64,000 nt of DNA, taken from positions 564,478 through 628,477 of the forward strand of contig CAWGPY010000002.1 of assembly GCA_963824595.1 (NCBI GenBank). The letters are read 5' to 3'. The translations under genes and the position numbers were made by a program. This document shows, piece after piece, positions 1 through 8,840 of this stretch. This DNA is from Cybelea sp963824595. GTDB lineage: Bacteria > Vulcanimicrobiota > Vulcanimicrobiia > Vulcanimicrobiales > Vulcanimicrobiaceae. The notes beneath the pieces were generated by a model, which did not search any database, was not told where the DNA came from, and saw only the letters and a program-made list of their open reading frames with translations. Each line of letters opens with the position of its first letter. Within the stretch, counting starts at the first letter, position 1.

Positions 1-187
1 ACGTTCCCACGATGATGCCGATTACCCAGTTGAACCGCCGATCGATAGCGGTGAAGCGCGTTTCCACGTGATTGAAACGCGCGTCCACGGGGTCGAGCCT
101 GCGCTCGATGCCGCCGAGGCGTTCATTGACTTGGTCGAAAGCGCCCTCGAGGTGGGCGATTCGACCCTCAAGCGGATGCGCGTGCAT
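1..187 (-). CDS. Partial small coiled-coil/membrane-anchor protein
   Basis: The reading frame opens at an ATG preceded by AGGAGA at good spacing and runs off the left edge, so only 62 residues are visible. They show heptad-like repeats of Leu, Ile and Phe with many charged residues (for example RIAHLEGAFDQVNERLGGIE), followed by the start of a hydrophobic segment (WVIGIIVG). Short proteins with an N-terminal coiled coil and a C-terminal transmembrane helix are common in bacteria and usually have no assigned function. The C-terminus is outside the window, so the membrane anchor is inferred from about eight residues. Confidence 0.6.
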   Translation of the reverse strand, partial: MHAHPLEGRIAHLEGAFDQVNERLGGIERRLDPVDARFNHVETRFTAIDRRFNWVIGIIVGT

Positions 188-259
188 GATTCTCCTGCAA
201 GTCAAAGTACGTCCAGCGACAATCACGTTCCTGGCGCCGTTACGCTAGGGAGCGATGGA

Positions 260-1081
260 TTATGGCTGTGACTTAGCTCCTGCGGGCCCTACGTATTTTA
301 TGGTGCCGTCAGTGGCAATAACGTACATTTGACCCTGCGCGTCGATATAGTCGGGAATCGACGGCGTGCGGGCGAGGACGTGAAAGACGTCGGTGTCTTG
401 CGGCACGTTCTCGACGACAACGGTGCGGAAGCCCGCCGCCTGACGCGCGCCGCTCGGCAGGCCCGCGCCCTCCGGCGTGGCCAGTATCGAGTTGTGCATG
501 CGGTGTGCGTCGAGCGCCTTGAGGCCGTCGGAAGAGATCGTATACCGCTCATCGCCCCCGACGGGGAAAACGTGAGGTTCGGTTTGCGCCGGGTACAGAT
601 AAACGTAAAACGTGTCGTCGGCGTTGGGAATGACCGCGACGTTGTATTTGAAACCCTTGACGGGTTTGAACTCACCTTCAGCCGTTCCGATAGCTCGAGC
701 CGCGGCAGGCAGGTAACCCGCATCGCTGCGGGGCGGCGCCAGGCGTTGCGCCGTAAAGTGGCCGTTGTCGTCGCCGGCCGCCTCGATGGCCGTCAAGAAG
801 GCCGTGCCCGTCGGATCCAGCTTGCCGAAGTCGACGGTCCAGCCGGCCGAGGTGCGACGGGCGATATAAAACCGTACCCCTGTAGCGTCGCCTCCGGCGA
901 TCGCCTGTGCGGCGTCGGTCGCATGCCATGCGGCCCGGTCGTAGGCTGCGAGCGCCTTTCCGCGCTCGGTGATCGCCGCAAGCTGTTGGGACGATGCAGG
1001 CGTGCTCTGCGCCCGGGCAGGCGAAGAGGTTACAAGCTGTATGAGTGCGAGCGAACAAACGATCGAGCTGAAGTGTTTCAA
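260..1081 (-). CDS. Secreted protein of unknown function
   Basis: This 273-residue protein starts with a typical Sec signal peptide: MKHF, a hydrophobic core, and Ala-Arg-Ala-Gln-Ser around residue 25. The mature part is soluble-looking, with an alternating hydrophobic pattern suggesting beta structure, and I recognise no catalytic motif. The start lies 4 bp after the stop of the phosphoesterase gene. It is therefore probably the last gene of a five-gene minus-strand operon (symporter, peptidase, phosphoesterase, this gene) and may act in the periplasm on the same substrate. That functional link is inference from position only. Confidence 0.75.
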   Translation of the reverse strand: MKHFSSIVCSLALIQLVTSSPARAQSTPASSQQLAAITERGKALAAYDRAAWHATDAAQAIAGGDATGVRFYIARRTSAGWTVDFGKLDPTGTAFLTAIEAAGDDNGHFTAQRLAPPRSDAGYLPAAARAIGTAEGEFKPVKGFKYNVAVIPNADDTFYVYLYPAQTEPHVFPVGGDERYTISSDGLKALDAHRMHNSILATPEGAGLPSGARQAAGFRTVVVENVPQDTDVFHVLARTPSIPDYIDAQGQMYVIATDGTIKYVGPAGAKSQP

Positions 1082-1085
1082 CGCA

Positions 1086-2540
1086 TCACTCCGTGTCTAC
1101 CGGCCGGCCTGACGGCGGTCGGCGAAGGAAGTAGCTCAGCGGATACTTCGACTTGATCGGCGTGAACGCGCGCGGCGGCTGCGTGAAGTCGAAGCAGTCG
1201 CCGATGCTCGTGGCGCGCAGGTCCGTCGTTCCCAGCGTTCCGAGGTTCCACGTGTCTTCGACGAAGCGCAATATGCTGCCGAACTCGTACTGCGTGTGCG
1301 AGACGTAGCCGGGGTAGCCGGGAGTCGCCTCGCGGGCGTACGCTGAAACGACGAGCATCGGCACGCGGAACCCGAGTCCGCCCCACTCGTCGAAGAACGG
1401 CGGCGGTTCGTGGTCGTAGAAGCCGCCCCAGTCGTCCCACACGATCACGATCGCGGTCGAGTCCCAGTACGAGCTCTTCCCGACGGCGTTGACGATGCTT
1501 GCCACCCACGACGGTCCGGTGTCGGAGTCGTTGCCCGGATGGTCGGAGTTTGGTTCGTCGGGGATGACCCACGCCACCGCGGGGAGCCGGCCCTTGCGCA
1601 CGTCGGTGAAGAAGTCGTTCGGCTGCGCGACGTTGCGCTTCCACTCCGGACCGTCGCGCACGGCCTTGATCGCCTCGAAGCCGTTCCAAAGCGCGCCCGC
1701 GCCGTGCTCGCGCGTATGTTTGATGAAGACGGGCGGCGAGTAGTACTTCCACGTGACCGACTTCGCGTCGAGCAGGTCGCGCAGCGTCGCGTATTTCAGG
1801 CACGGGAACGGGCCGCGATGGTATTGGTCCCTCAGTTTCGTGCCGTCGAAGAACAGCAGATCCGTCTTGGTGCCGGGCGGCGCGTCGCAGCCCCAGGGCC
1901 CGTGGTCGGGAAGATCCACGATGCTCTTCGTCTGCGCCTTGTTGACGATCGTGGCGGCCGCGATTAGATCCTGATGGGCGGTGAAGCTGCCGCTGCCCTG
2001 GGTCTGAAAGAGATGGTCGGCGAGCACGTATTGCGCTGCGATCGTCCAATCGGGCGCGATCTGGCTGGGATCCACGTAGTGATAGGGTGCGGTGCCGACC
2101 TCGCCGGGGCAGGCGACTTTGTTGCCCTTCTGCACGCCGAAACCGTCCATGGCGCCGGCGTCGTAGTCGTCCACGAAGTTGTGATAGTGATGGCTGAAGT
2201 CGCACGACTCGATAAGATCGGACTTCTGCAGCGCGACGTACTCGTCGCCGCTGGGGCACGGCGCCGAGCGAAATCGCACGCGCCGGAGCGCGGTCGGAAC
2301 CTCCATGCAGCCGGCGGTCGCGCCGTCGGCGCCGGGGAACGTGGCAAAGAAATTGTCGAACGAGCGGTTCTCCTGAACCACGACGATCACGTGCTGGATG
2401 TAATCGGAGCCGCTGCCGGAGCCCCGCGCCGGTGACGACCGCTGCAGCGCTCCCGGCGCGAAACTCGAAGAAAGCGAACAGCCCGCAAGGCTCAGCAACG
2501 CGACCGCGATACCGGAGAGGTACAGCGTACGAACGGTCAT
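1086..2540 (-). CDS. Phosphoesterase-family lipoprotein (phospholipase C/acid phosphatase-like)
   Basis: The protein belongs to the phosphoesterase family that includes bacterial phospholipase C and AcpA-type acid phosphatases. It has the metal-site motif QENRSFDNFF near residue 60 and a C-terminal block with IVIVWDDWGGFYDH and RVPMLVVSAYARE. I chose the ATG at 2540 because it gives a clean lipobox (LSLAGC, Cys21), predicting an outer- or inner-membrane lipoprotein facing the periplasm. It starts 4 bp after the S41 peptidase gene. Two paralogues lie at 33464-34846 and 39706-41064. The family hydrolyses phosphate esters or phospholipids; the substrate cannot be told from sequence. Confidence 0.85.
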   Translation of the reverse strand: MTVRTLYLSGIAVALLSLAGCSLSSSFAPGALQRSSPARGSGSGSDYIQHVIVVVQENRSFDNFFATFPGADGATAGCMEVPTALRRVRFRSAPCPSGDEYVALQKSDLIESCDFSHHYHNFVDDYDAGAMDGFGVQKGNKVACPGEVGTAPYHYVDPSQIAPDWTIAAQYVLADHLFQTQGSGSFTAHQDLIAAATIVNKAQTKSIVDLPDHGPWGCDAPPGTKTDLLFFDGTKLRDQYHRGPFPCLKYATLRDLLDAKSVTWKYYSPPVFIKHTREHGAGALWNGFEAIKAVRDGPEWKRNVAQPNDFFTDVRKGRLPAVAWVIPDEPNSDHPGNDSDTGPSWVASIVNAVGKSSYWDSTAIVIVWDDWGGFYDHEPPPFFDEWGGLGFRVPMLVVSAYAREATPGYPGYVSHTQYEFGSILRFVEDTWNLGTLGTTDLRATSIGDCFDFTQPPRAFTPIKSKYPLSYFLRRPPSGRPVDTE

Positions 2541-2544
2541 CGAA

Positions 2545-5337
2545 CTACCACAAGCTCGTCGGCGGCGTGTCTGCCGGCACGGTCTCGATCGTAACACGGG
2601 ACACGCTCACCTCGCCGCGGCCGTACAGCAGCAAGCCGGTGAAGATGGCCGTCGCGTCGTCAGGCACGCGCAAGACGATGGAGAACGGCTGCCAATCCGA
2701 CGTGCCGTGCGGCATGCGATCGGACATGTTGTCGAGCGAGAGGGCGCCGTTCGTGCCGTCAACGCGCGCCCAGACCGCCCCGCCTTGGGCTGCGTTCGCC
2801 GTGCGGATCATACCGAAAATATGGACGGCCTTTCCGCGATACGGCGCGATGTCGACGCGCGCGCCGTTGCTGGTGACGCGATCTTCCTGCGACGACAGCG
2901 GCGCAACGGTCATAGCATGAGCTCCGGTAGCGCCCGGAAGAGACTTGCCGACATAGGCCAGCTCCAAACGTTCGAGTGTCACAGCGTGCTCTGAGGCACG
3001 TAGCGCTGCGAGGAAGTCCGCTCGATCGAGCGATCGCAGCCGGCCAATCGCCTCTACCGTTTCGGATCGTCCCGCGCCGGATAACCGAAGTGCCTCGCGA
3101 AGGCCGGCTTCGAGCACGACGTCGCGCCCCGCGGCGAGATCGCTCGCCGACGGCTCGGCGCGCACGTCGGGAACGATGCCGACCCGCTGCAGCTGACGGC
3201 CGTCGGCGAAGCGCACGCCACGGCCGGAGAAACTCAACGTGAGGCCGCCGGGGATTGCGAACGAGGTGACGTCGCCGTTCGCGCCTGCGGTCGGAGTTCC
3301 GACGAATCGCGTGTGGCCGGCTGCCGAGAAGAAAAGGCCGGTGTGTTCGGCTTGGCTGATCGTGCGCTCGTCCACGAGCGTGATCGTCGGCTTGAGATAG
3401 CGCGCCCCGAGTGCCGGCGGAATTATCTGATAGAACGTGCGCGACGACTGCTTGAACTCCACCTCGCCGTCGCTCACGTACGGCGCGAGCGCCAGGACCT
3501 CTTCGAAGAGCGCTCCCCGAACGCGGTTCGCGGCCGTGAGGCGCGGCGCGATCGACCACGCCGTTCCGAGCGGGTAGCCACGATCGTCGAGGATGATGGC
3601 GCGCGTACTAGCCAACGCGTGGAACATCGCGTCGACGTTGCCCGGCTCGAGCCGGTCGAGGTCGACGTATCCGATGTTGCCGGGCAGGACGCGAACGATC
3701 GGCCCGGAGCGCCAATGCCGCGTGAAGGCAGCGACGCGACGAACGTGCGCCGTAAACGTTTTCGAGGACCCCGGATGACGCAGCGTCACGTCCACGCTCG
3801 ATCCAGGGGCCCCGGCGAAGACGCTCGTCCCTGCTCCGGCGACTGCATTGAACGCGACGCCCTGCGGCGTGGAACCGTTGACGAAGGGGAGACGCGCGGC
3901 GAACGCGTCGCGCGCCGGCTCGCCGCCGATCGCCGTGACGATATCTCCGATGCGCACCCCGGCTGCAGCGAAGGCGGCGGGATCAACGGCGCGCGCCACC
4001 ACGATCCGGTTGTGGAGGTAGCGGCTCGCCCATGGAACGCCGCCGCCGTAGAGCTGTCCCACCGGGTTGCCACCGACGTATCCGTGGCCGTCGTGAATCA
4101 GCGCGTAGTAACGCCGGATCGCGCGAAGGTAGGCGCCTTCGTCGTTCGCGGCGCGTACGTCTCGGAATGCGCGCAGGCTGGCGGCGTTCCAGTCCTCGTT
4201 CATGAGGGCGCGGTACGGGAAGAAGTAGCGAATCGCGTTGTAGATTTGAAAGACCGCGAAGATGCGGTGCGCCTCGTCCGGGAACGCCGCCGGGCCCGCG
4301 GCGCTGCCCGCGCTGACGCCTTGCGGCGCGGGCGCGAAGGCTACGCTCGGCGGAGTGTTGTGGTCGAGCCAGCTCTCGATCGCGGCCGCGACGTCTCCCC
4401 CTGTGGGAACCGCCCGAGCGAACGATGCGATCGCGGGTGCATCCGAGTACTCCGACGTGCGAAATTCAGCGATGCTGCCGTCAGCCATCGGCAGTTCGTC
4501 CACATCGCCGTTGTCGAATGAAGGCGGCAGCCCATCGGAAAAAACGACGGCGCGCCCCACCCTTACGAGCGCGACCGCGAGGTCGGGAACCGTCGACCGC
4601 GCGTTGACGAGGAACGCGACACGGGCGGGCGCTTTCGCGCTCCCACGGATCATGAGTCCGTCATCCGTGATGTAACCGCCGGTGTAGTTCTCGCCCTGGG
4701 GAAGCGACGGGCTCGTGAGCCCGTTGTAATACCGACGTCGATAGGCGGGCAGCTGCACGTCGCCGCGCACCAGCGACGCTGCCAGCGGCGTCGTGTCGAA
4801 AAGCACGCTTACGTTGGCGGCCTCGTCGCTCGATTCCGTCGCGCCTTGACGCAGGTCGACGATGACGGTCCGCTTCGATGCAATTGCGTGGGCTGCGGCA
4901 GTCGCGCGAGCCTCCATCTCGGGTGAGCCGGCGTCGGGAAGCGCGGCGGCATTCACCGTCACGACCAGCGCGTTTGGGTCGGGGGAGACGAGCGCGATCC
5001 CGGCATTGCCGTGCGGCGCCGCCGACGGCGATGCCGACGACGACGCCGACGGAACAACGTGCGCCAACGGATCGTGGAGGCTGGCGAGCATCGTCGCTAC
5101 GGCGTCCGCGAAGACCGGCTCGGATGGCGTCGCGTCGACCTTTGCGATCCCCGACACCGCCGCGGCGTCCCAATCGTTCGCGTTCGAATGCGCGAGCCGC
5201 GGATCGAAGTACTCGACATCGCCCCAAAGTTGCGCTAGCGAGAGCAGCAGACGATCGCGGTCGGGCGCCGCGGCAGCACGCGGCGCTATCGCCGCAGCGG
5301 TTGCGGCGAGCAGCACGGCGATCAGCAGGTTCCGCAC
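2545..5337 (-). CDS. S41-family (C-terminal processing) peptidase, secreted
   Basis: This 930-residue protein has a signal peptide (residues 1-23, ending in Ala-Ala-Ala-Ala). Its N-terminal half looks like a weak S41-type fold. The second half is recognisable as an S41 peptidase: a PDZ-like segment (GVRIGDIVTAIGGEPA), the beta-strand block GNIGYVDLDRL, and the nucleophile region VDERTISQAEHTGL followed by FVGTPTAGANGDV. A roughly 140-residue C-terminal beta-rich domain resembles a carbohydrate-binding or jelly-roll module. The length is about twice that of a minimal S41 enzyme. It sits in an operon between the symporter and the phosphoesterase, which suggests extracellular hydrolysis coupled to uptake. 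Confidence 0.8.
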   Translation of the reverse strand: MRNLLIAVLLAATAAAIAPRAAAAPDRDRLLLSLAQLWGDVEYFDPRLAHSNANDWDAAAVSGIAKVDATPSEPVFADAVATMLASLHDPLAHVVPSASSSASPSAAPHGNAGIALVSPDPNALVVTVNAAALPDAGSPEMEARATAAAHAIASKRTVIVDLRQGATESSDEAANVSVLFDTTPLAASLVRGDVQLPAYRRRYYNGLTSPSLPQGENYTGGYITDDGLMIRGSAKAPARVAFLVNARSTVPDLAVALVRVGRAVVFSDGLPPSFDNGDVDELPMADGSIAEFRTSEYSDAPAIASFARAVPTGGDVAAAIESWLDHNTPPSVAFAPAPQGVSAGSAAGPAAFPDEAHRIFAVFQIYNAIRYFFPYRALMNEDWNAASLRAFRDVRAANDEGAYLRAIRRYYALIHDGHGYVGGNPVGQLYGGGVPWASRYLHNRIVVARAVDPAAFAAAGVRIGDIVTAIGGEPARDAFAARLPFVNGSTPQGVAFNAVAGAGTSVFAGAPGSSVDVTLRHPGSSKTFTAHVRRVAAFTRHWRSGPIVRVLPGNIGYVDLDRLEPGNVDAMFHALASTRAIILDDRGYPLGTAWSIAPRLTAANRVRGALFEEVLALAPYVSDGEVEFKQSSRTFYQIIPPALGARYLKPTITLVDERTISQAEHTGLFFSAAGHTRFVGTPTAGANGDVTSFAIPGGLTLSFSGRGVRFADGRQLQRVGIVPDVRAEPSASDLAAGRDVVLEAGLREALRLSGAGRSETVEAIGRLRSLDRADFLAALRASEHAVTLERLELAYVGKSLPGATGAHAMTVAPLSSQEDRVTSNGARVDIAPYRGKAVHIFGMIRTANAAQGGAVWARVDGTNGALSLDNMSDRMPHGTSDWQPFSIVLRVPDDATAIFTGLLLYGRGEVSVSRVTIETVPADTPPTSLW

Positions 5338-5341
5338 GGGC

Positions 5342-6766
5342 CTAGCGGCGGCGCGTTCCCAACGATACGAGTCCCAACACGACGACGTTGGCCGCCAGTC
5401 CGATGAATCCCGGGTTGATGCCCCACGGCGTCAGGTTGAGCGCGGCGAGCGGAAGCGCGACCGCCAGGCCCGCGGCGATTCCGGCGCCCACGCCCCACGC
5501 CGTCGCGCGGGGCCAGAGGAACGTCGCGATGACGCCGGGCGCGAACTGCGTGATGCCGTTGTAGTAGAGCAAAAGCATCTCGACCACGGTCCGTCGCGCC
5601 ACGAGCCAGACGCCGAGCGCGAGCACCGCCACGACGATCACCAGTACTCGAGTGAGCCGAGTCCGCGCCGCGTCGCTGGTCGCGACGCCGAACACGTCGC
5701 CCGCCACGTTCTTCGTGACGAGGCTCGCGCCGCCGAGGATCAGCGCGGACGCCGGAACCAGCGCGGCCAGCGCGCCGGCGGAAGCGATGAGGCCCAGCGT
5801 CCACGGCGAGTAGAAGTGCTGCGTGACCAACAGAAACGACTGATCTACGGCGGTGCCCTTGAGACCGGGCACGATGAGCGCCGCGGACAGGCCGGCGAAC
5901 ATCATGAGCGTCAGGAACGCCTGATAGAGCGGGAGGAGCATCGCATTGCGGCGCAGCGTGTCCCCGCTGCGCGCACTGTAAATGGCGTTGAACGACTGCG
6001 GGCCCATGAAGAAGCCGATCGCCGACAGGAGCACCGTCGAGACGAACCAGACGGTGCCGTGGTACACGGCTCCGGGCACGACGACGAGCATTTGCGGATG
6101 GGTCTGCGCGATGCGATCGAGCATGGCGCTCGGCGACCCGAAGAAACGCACCGGAATGGCGATGCCGGCGAACACGATGCCGCCCAGCACCAAGACGTCT
6201 TTCACGATGCTGGCCCACGCCGTGCCGCGCAGCCCCGCGCTGTAGACGAAGACGGCGAGAACCAGAAAGGCGATGCATACCGAGGCCGTCGCGTCGTAAG
6301 CGCCGTAGCCTGCGATGCGCAGGAGGATCTGCAGCCCGCTGAGCTGCAGCGCGACGTAGGGCACGATCATGAGAAACTGAAGGACGGCGACCGAAACGCC
6401 CAGCGCGCGGCTGCCGTAGCGCGTCGCGAAGAAGTCGGCCGAGGTGAGCAGGCCGCCGTCCTTGCCGACCCGCCAGATGGCCGGCGTGAGAAAATAGCCG
6501 ATGACGTAGGCGCACGTGCCGAAGGCCGGGATATAGAACGCAAGCGCGCCCTGCGAATACGACAATCCGGCGACGCCGAGGAACGTGAACGTGGTATAGA
6601 TCTCGCCGGCGAGCAGCACCCAGAGGAAGATCGTGCCGAACGATCGCCCTCCGACGATATACTGCTGCGGGTCCATCTTAATGCGCCGCACCCCGTAAAG
6701 CGCGAGCCCGATGGTTCCGAAGACGACGACGCCGACGATCGAGAGGGCGACGACCGTACCGCTCAC
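5342..6766 (-). CDS. Sodium:solute symporter (SSS family)
   Basis: The 474-residue protein consists almost entirely of hydrophobic helices (about 13) with the SSS-family layout: an early YIVGGRSFGT segment after helix 1, the substrate/sodium-site region around helix 6, and a conserved GITQFAPGVIATFLWPRAT near the C-terminus. The GTG start at 6766 is supported by its GTGA overlap with the upstream DUF3311 gene, a pairing well known for SSS transporters of the monocarboxylate/solute group. It would take up a small organic solute with Na+ across the inner membrane. The solute is unknown; co-transcription with a peptidase might favour an amino acid or peptide-derived acid. Confidence 0.88.
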   Translation of the reverse strand: MSGTVVALSIVGVVVFGTIGLALYGVRRIKMDPQQYIVGGRSFGTIFLWVLLAGEIYTTFTFLGVAGLSYSQGALAFYIPAFGTCAYVIGYFLTPAIWRVGKDGGLLTSADFFATRYGSRALGVSVAVLQFLMIVPYVALQLSGLQILLRIAGYGAYDATASVCIAFLVLAVFVYSAGLRGTAWASIVKDVLVLGGIVFAGIAIPVRFFGSPSAMLDRIAQTHPQMLVVVPGAVYHGTVWFVSTVLLSAIGFFMGPQSFNAIYSARSGDTLRRNAMLLPLYQAFLTLMMFAGLSAALIVPGLKGTAVDQSFLLVTQHFYSPWTLGLIASAGALAALVPASALILGGASLVTKNVAGDVFGVATSDAARTRLTRVLVIVVAVLALGVWLVARRTVVEMLLLYYNGITQFAPGVIATFLWPRATAWGVGAGIAAGLAVALPLAALNLTPWGINPGFIGLAANVVVLGLVSLGTRRR

Positions 6767-6972
6767 GGGCGGCGCTCCAACCGCGAGATAGCCCACAGGC
6801 ACGCCGGCGTCAACAGGATCCACGCGATGATCCAGACCAGCAAGAAGGGCGCTCCCAAGAGCCGCGGCTCGACGCGATTGACGAACGGGATTGCGACCGT
6901 AAAGGCAGCGATGGGGAGCGCGGCGAGCAGCACTCGCAGCAAAAGAGGGCCCGAGGGAGGGGCAGGCCGCAT
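6763..6972 (-). CDS. DUF3311 small membrane protein
   Basis: This 69-residue protein has two transmembrane helices separated by a short basic/proline loop (NRVEPRLLGAPF). It fits DUF3311, whose members are encoded directly before SSS symporters and are thought to be accessory subunits. The stop overlaps the symporter GTG start, indicating translational coupling. I placed the start at 6972 because upstream extension would run into the divergent lemA-like gene. Only 22 bp separate the two divergent start codons, and a TAACAT hexamer sits 8 bases upstream of this start, so the transcript may be leaderless. Confidence 0.8.
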   Translation of the reverse strand: MRPAPPSGPLLLRVLLAALPIAAFTVAIPFVNRVEPRLLGAPFLLVWIIAWILLTPACLWAISRLERRP

Positions 6973-6980
6973 TGCGGCGC

Positions 6981-6986
6981 ATGTTA
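6981..6986 (-). promoter_or_regulatory. Candidate -10 element of the DUF3311/symporter operon
   Basis: On the minus strand the hexamer TAACAT lies 8 bases before the ATG at 6972. Transcription starting 6-7 bases downstream would give a leaderless or nearly leaderless mRNA. No clear -35 element or Shine-Dalgarno is visible. The call is inference, supported by similar spacing at other genes in the window. Confidence 0.35.
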
Positions 6987-6994
6987 GCCACGCT

Positions 6995-7612
6995 ATGCAA
7001 CAACGTCCTTCGTACGTGGGCCCGATCGTCGTTATTGCGATCGTGGCGATCGTGGGTTTTTGGGTCGCCGGCACCTATAATTCGCTGGTCACGCTGGGCC
7101 AAGCCGTCGACGCCCAATGGGGGCAGGTGCAGAACGTCTACCAGCGCCGCGCCGACTTGATTCCGAACTTGGTCGCGACCGTCAAGGGCGCGGCCAACTT
7201 CGAATCGAGCACCTACGAGGCCGTGGCGAAGGCGCGTGCCAGCGTCGGGCAGATTTCGCCCGAGGCCGTTTCGAACGCCGTCAACAATCCGCAAGACTTC
7301 GCGAAGTACGCCGCGGCACAAGACCAGCTGGGCTCCGCGCTGTCTCGGCTGCTGGCGGTCGTGGAAAATTATCCGCAGCTCAAGGCGACGGAGAACTTCC
7401 AGTCGCTCCAGGCGCAGCTCGAGGGCTCGGAAAACCGCATCGCGTTCGAGCGCAAGAAATACAACGACGTGGCGCGCGCGTTCAACACCAAGCGCGACAC
7501 GTTCCCCACCGTGATGATCGCGGGTCTGTTCGGCGGCCGGTTCAACGAGAAGCCCTACTTCCAATCGTCGCCTGGCGCCGAGAAGCCCCCGGCGGTCAAC
7601 TTCAGCCCGTGA
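6995..7612 (+). CDS. LemA family protein
   Basis: The 205-residue protein has one N-terminal transmembrane helix (residues 9-26). It is followed by the LemA core, with YNSLVTLGQAVDAQWGQVQNV, a run of long helices, and RRADLIPNLVATVKG, the family signature. LemA proteins are single-pass inner-membrane proteins with a helical periplasmic domain; their molecular role is poorly defined. Its stop overlaps the GTG start of the following TPM-domain gene by 3 bases, and a second TPM-domain gene follows. This is the standard lemA-TPM arrangement in many phyla. Confidence 0.92.
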   Translation: MQQRPSYVGPIVVIAIVAIVGFWVAGTYNSLVTLGQAVDAQWGQVQNVYQRRADLIPNLVATVKGAANFESSTYEAVAKARASVGQISPEAVSNAVNNPQDFAKYAAAQDQLGSALSRLLAVVENYPQLKATENFQSLQAQLEGSENRIAFERKKYNDVARAFNTKRDTFPTVMIAGLFGGRFNEKPYFQSSPGAEKPPAVNFSP

Positions 7613-8004
7613 CGCGCGCGGAGCGCGACGGCATCGCGCGCGCCATCGCCGCGGCGGAAGACGGCACGACCGGCCAAATTGCCGTGCGCATCGTGCCCGA
7701 CGCCTCGGTGGACGCGCTGCGGCGCGCCGCCTGGGAGTTCCGGCGGATCGGCTTGCACCGGCGCGACGAGGCCAACGCGGCGCTCGTGCTGGTGGCGCCG
7801 AAGGCGCGCAGCTTCGCCGTGATCGGCGACCGCGCGCTGCACGAGCGCGTGGGCGACGCGTTCTGGAACGACGTCGTCGAACAGAGCCGACCGTACTTCG
7901 CGCGCGGCGACGTAGCCGACGGCATCGCCTACGCCGTGGGCCGCATCGGCGAGGCGCTGCGTTCGCACTTCGCGACCGGCGCCGGAACGGATTTGACGTC
8001 GTGA
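7609..8004 (+). CDS. TPM (TLP18.3/Psb32/MOLO-1) domain protein, soluble
   Basis: This 131-residue protein contains a TPM-like core with the pattern TGQIAVRIV, ANAALVLVAPKARSFAVIGD and a C-terminal segment ending ALRSHF. It has no signal peptide and no membrane helix, as is common for the second gene of lemA-TPM-TPM clusters. The GTG start overlaps the LemA stop, and its own stop overlaps the GTG of the next gene, so the three are translationally coupled. TPM domains have been linked to phosphatase activity in plants, but the bacterial role is not established. Confidence 0.8.
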   Translation: MTRAERDGIARAIAAAEDGTTGQIAVRIVPDASVDALRRAAWEFRRIGLHRRDEANAALVLVAPKARSFAVIGDRALHERVGDAFWNDVVEQSRPYFARGDVADGIAYAVGRIGEALRSHFATGAGTDLTS

Positions 8005-8837
8005 ACGCGCGCTCGAGTATCGCGGCGGTCGCGCTGCTGGCGTCGGTTTGGGCGGCGCCCGCGCTCGGCGCGGCCGGTTTCACGGTTCCGCCCACGCCCG
8101 ACCATCACGTGGTCGACACCGCGAACGTGCTTTCCAGCGACACACGCGCCTCGGTCGAGAACGAGCTGCAGGCATACGAAAAGGCGACCGGCCACCAGAT
8201 CGTGGTCTGGATCGGGCAGACGACGGGCGACGTGCCACTGGAGACGTTCACCACCGAGACCGCGCACGAGTGGAGAATCGGCCGGCGCGGCCACGACGAC
8301 GGTGCGATTCTGTTCGTCTTCATGAAGGACCACAAGCTGCGCATCGAGGTCGGCTACGGTCTCGAAGGCTCGCTGACCGACGCGGATTCCAGCCGCATCA
8401 TCAACGACGTCATCCGGCCGCGCATGCGGTCGAACGACGTTGACGGCGCCGTGTCGAGCGGCGTCGCCGCGATGCTGAAGACGATCACGCCGTCGTATGC
8501 GGGCGTCACGCCGCCGCCAGAGTCGTCGGAATCCGGTTCGAGCGTGGGCGGCGGAATCGCGATCGCGATCTTCGCCATCTTCGGGCTGTTCATGGCGTTC
8601 GTCGCCTTCCTGATCATCATGCAGGTGCTGGGCAGCATTCGCTACGGGTATCTCGTGCTGCGCGAGGGCTCGACGAAGGCGAAAGCCGACATGAAGCGCT
8701 GGTGGTTTTGGGGCAGCAGCGGATTCGCGGGCGGCATGTCGTCGTTCGGTGGCGGGGGCGACGGCGGCGGCTTCGACAGCGGCTTCTCGGCCGGTGGCGG
8801 CGACTTCGGCGGCGGGGGAGCGTCGGGCGGCTGGTGA
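8001..8837 (+). CDS. YgcG-like TPM-domain membrane protein
   Basis: The 278-residue protein has a signal peptide (cleavage near Ala-Leu-Gly-Ala), then a TPM domain (VVDTANVLSS through IEVGYGLEGSLTDADSSRIIND). One transmembrane helix follows at about residues 180-205, and the C-terminus is strongly Gly/Ser/Phe-rich (GGGGDGGGFDSGFSAGGGDF). This matches the YgcG/TPM family found next to lemA: a periplasmic TPM domain anchored in the inner membrane with a Gly-rich cytoplasmic tail. The GTG start overlaps the preceding stop. The operon probably functions in envelope maintenance; no substrate is known. Confidence 0.88.
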   Translation: MNARSSIAAVALLASVWAAPALGAAGFTVPPTPDHHVVDTANVLSSDTRASVENELQAYEKATGHQIVVWIGQTTGDVPLETFTTETAHEWRIGRRGHDDGAILFVFMKDHKLRIEVGYGLEGSLTDADSSRIINDVIRPRMRSNDVDGAVSSGVAAMLKTITPSYAGVTPPPESSESGSSVGGGIAIAIFAIFGLFMAFVAFLIIMQVLGSIRYGYLVLREGSTKAKADMKRWWFWGSSGFAGGMSSFGGGGDGGGFDSGFSAGGGDFGGGGASGGW

Positions 8838-8840
8838 GCG

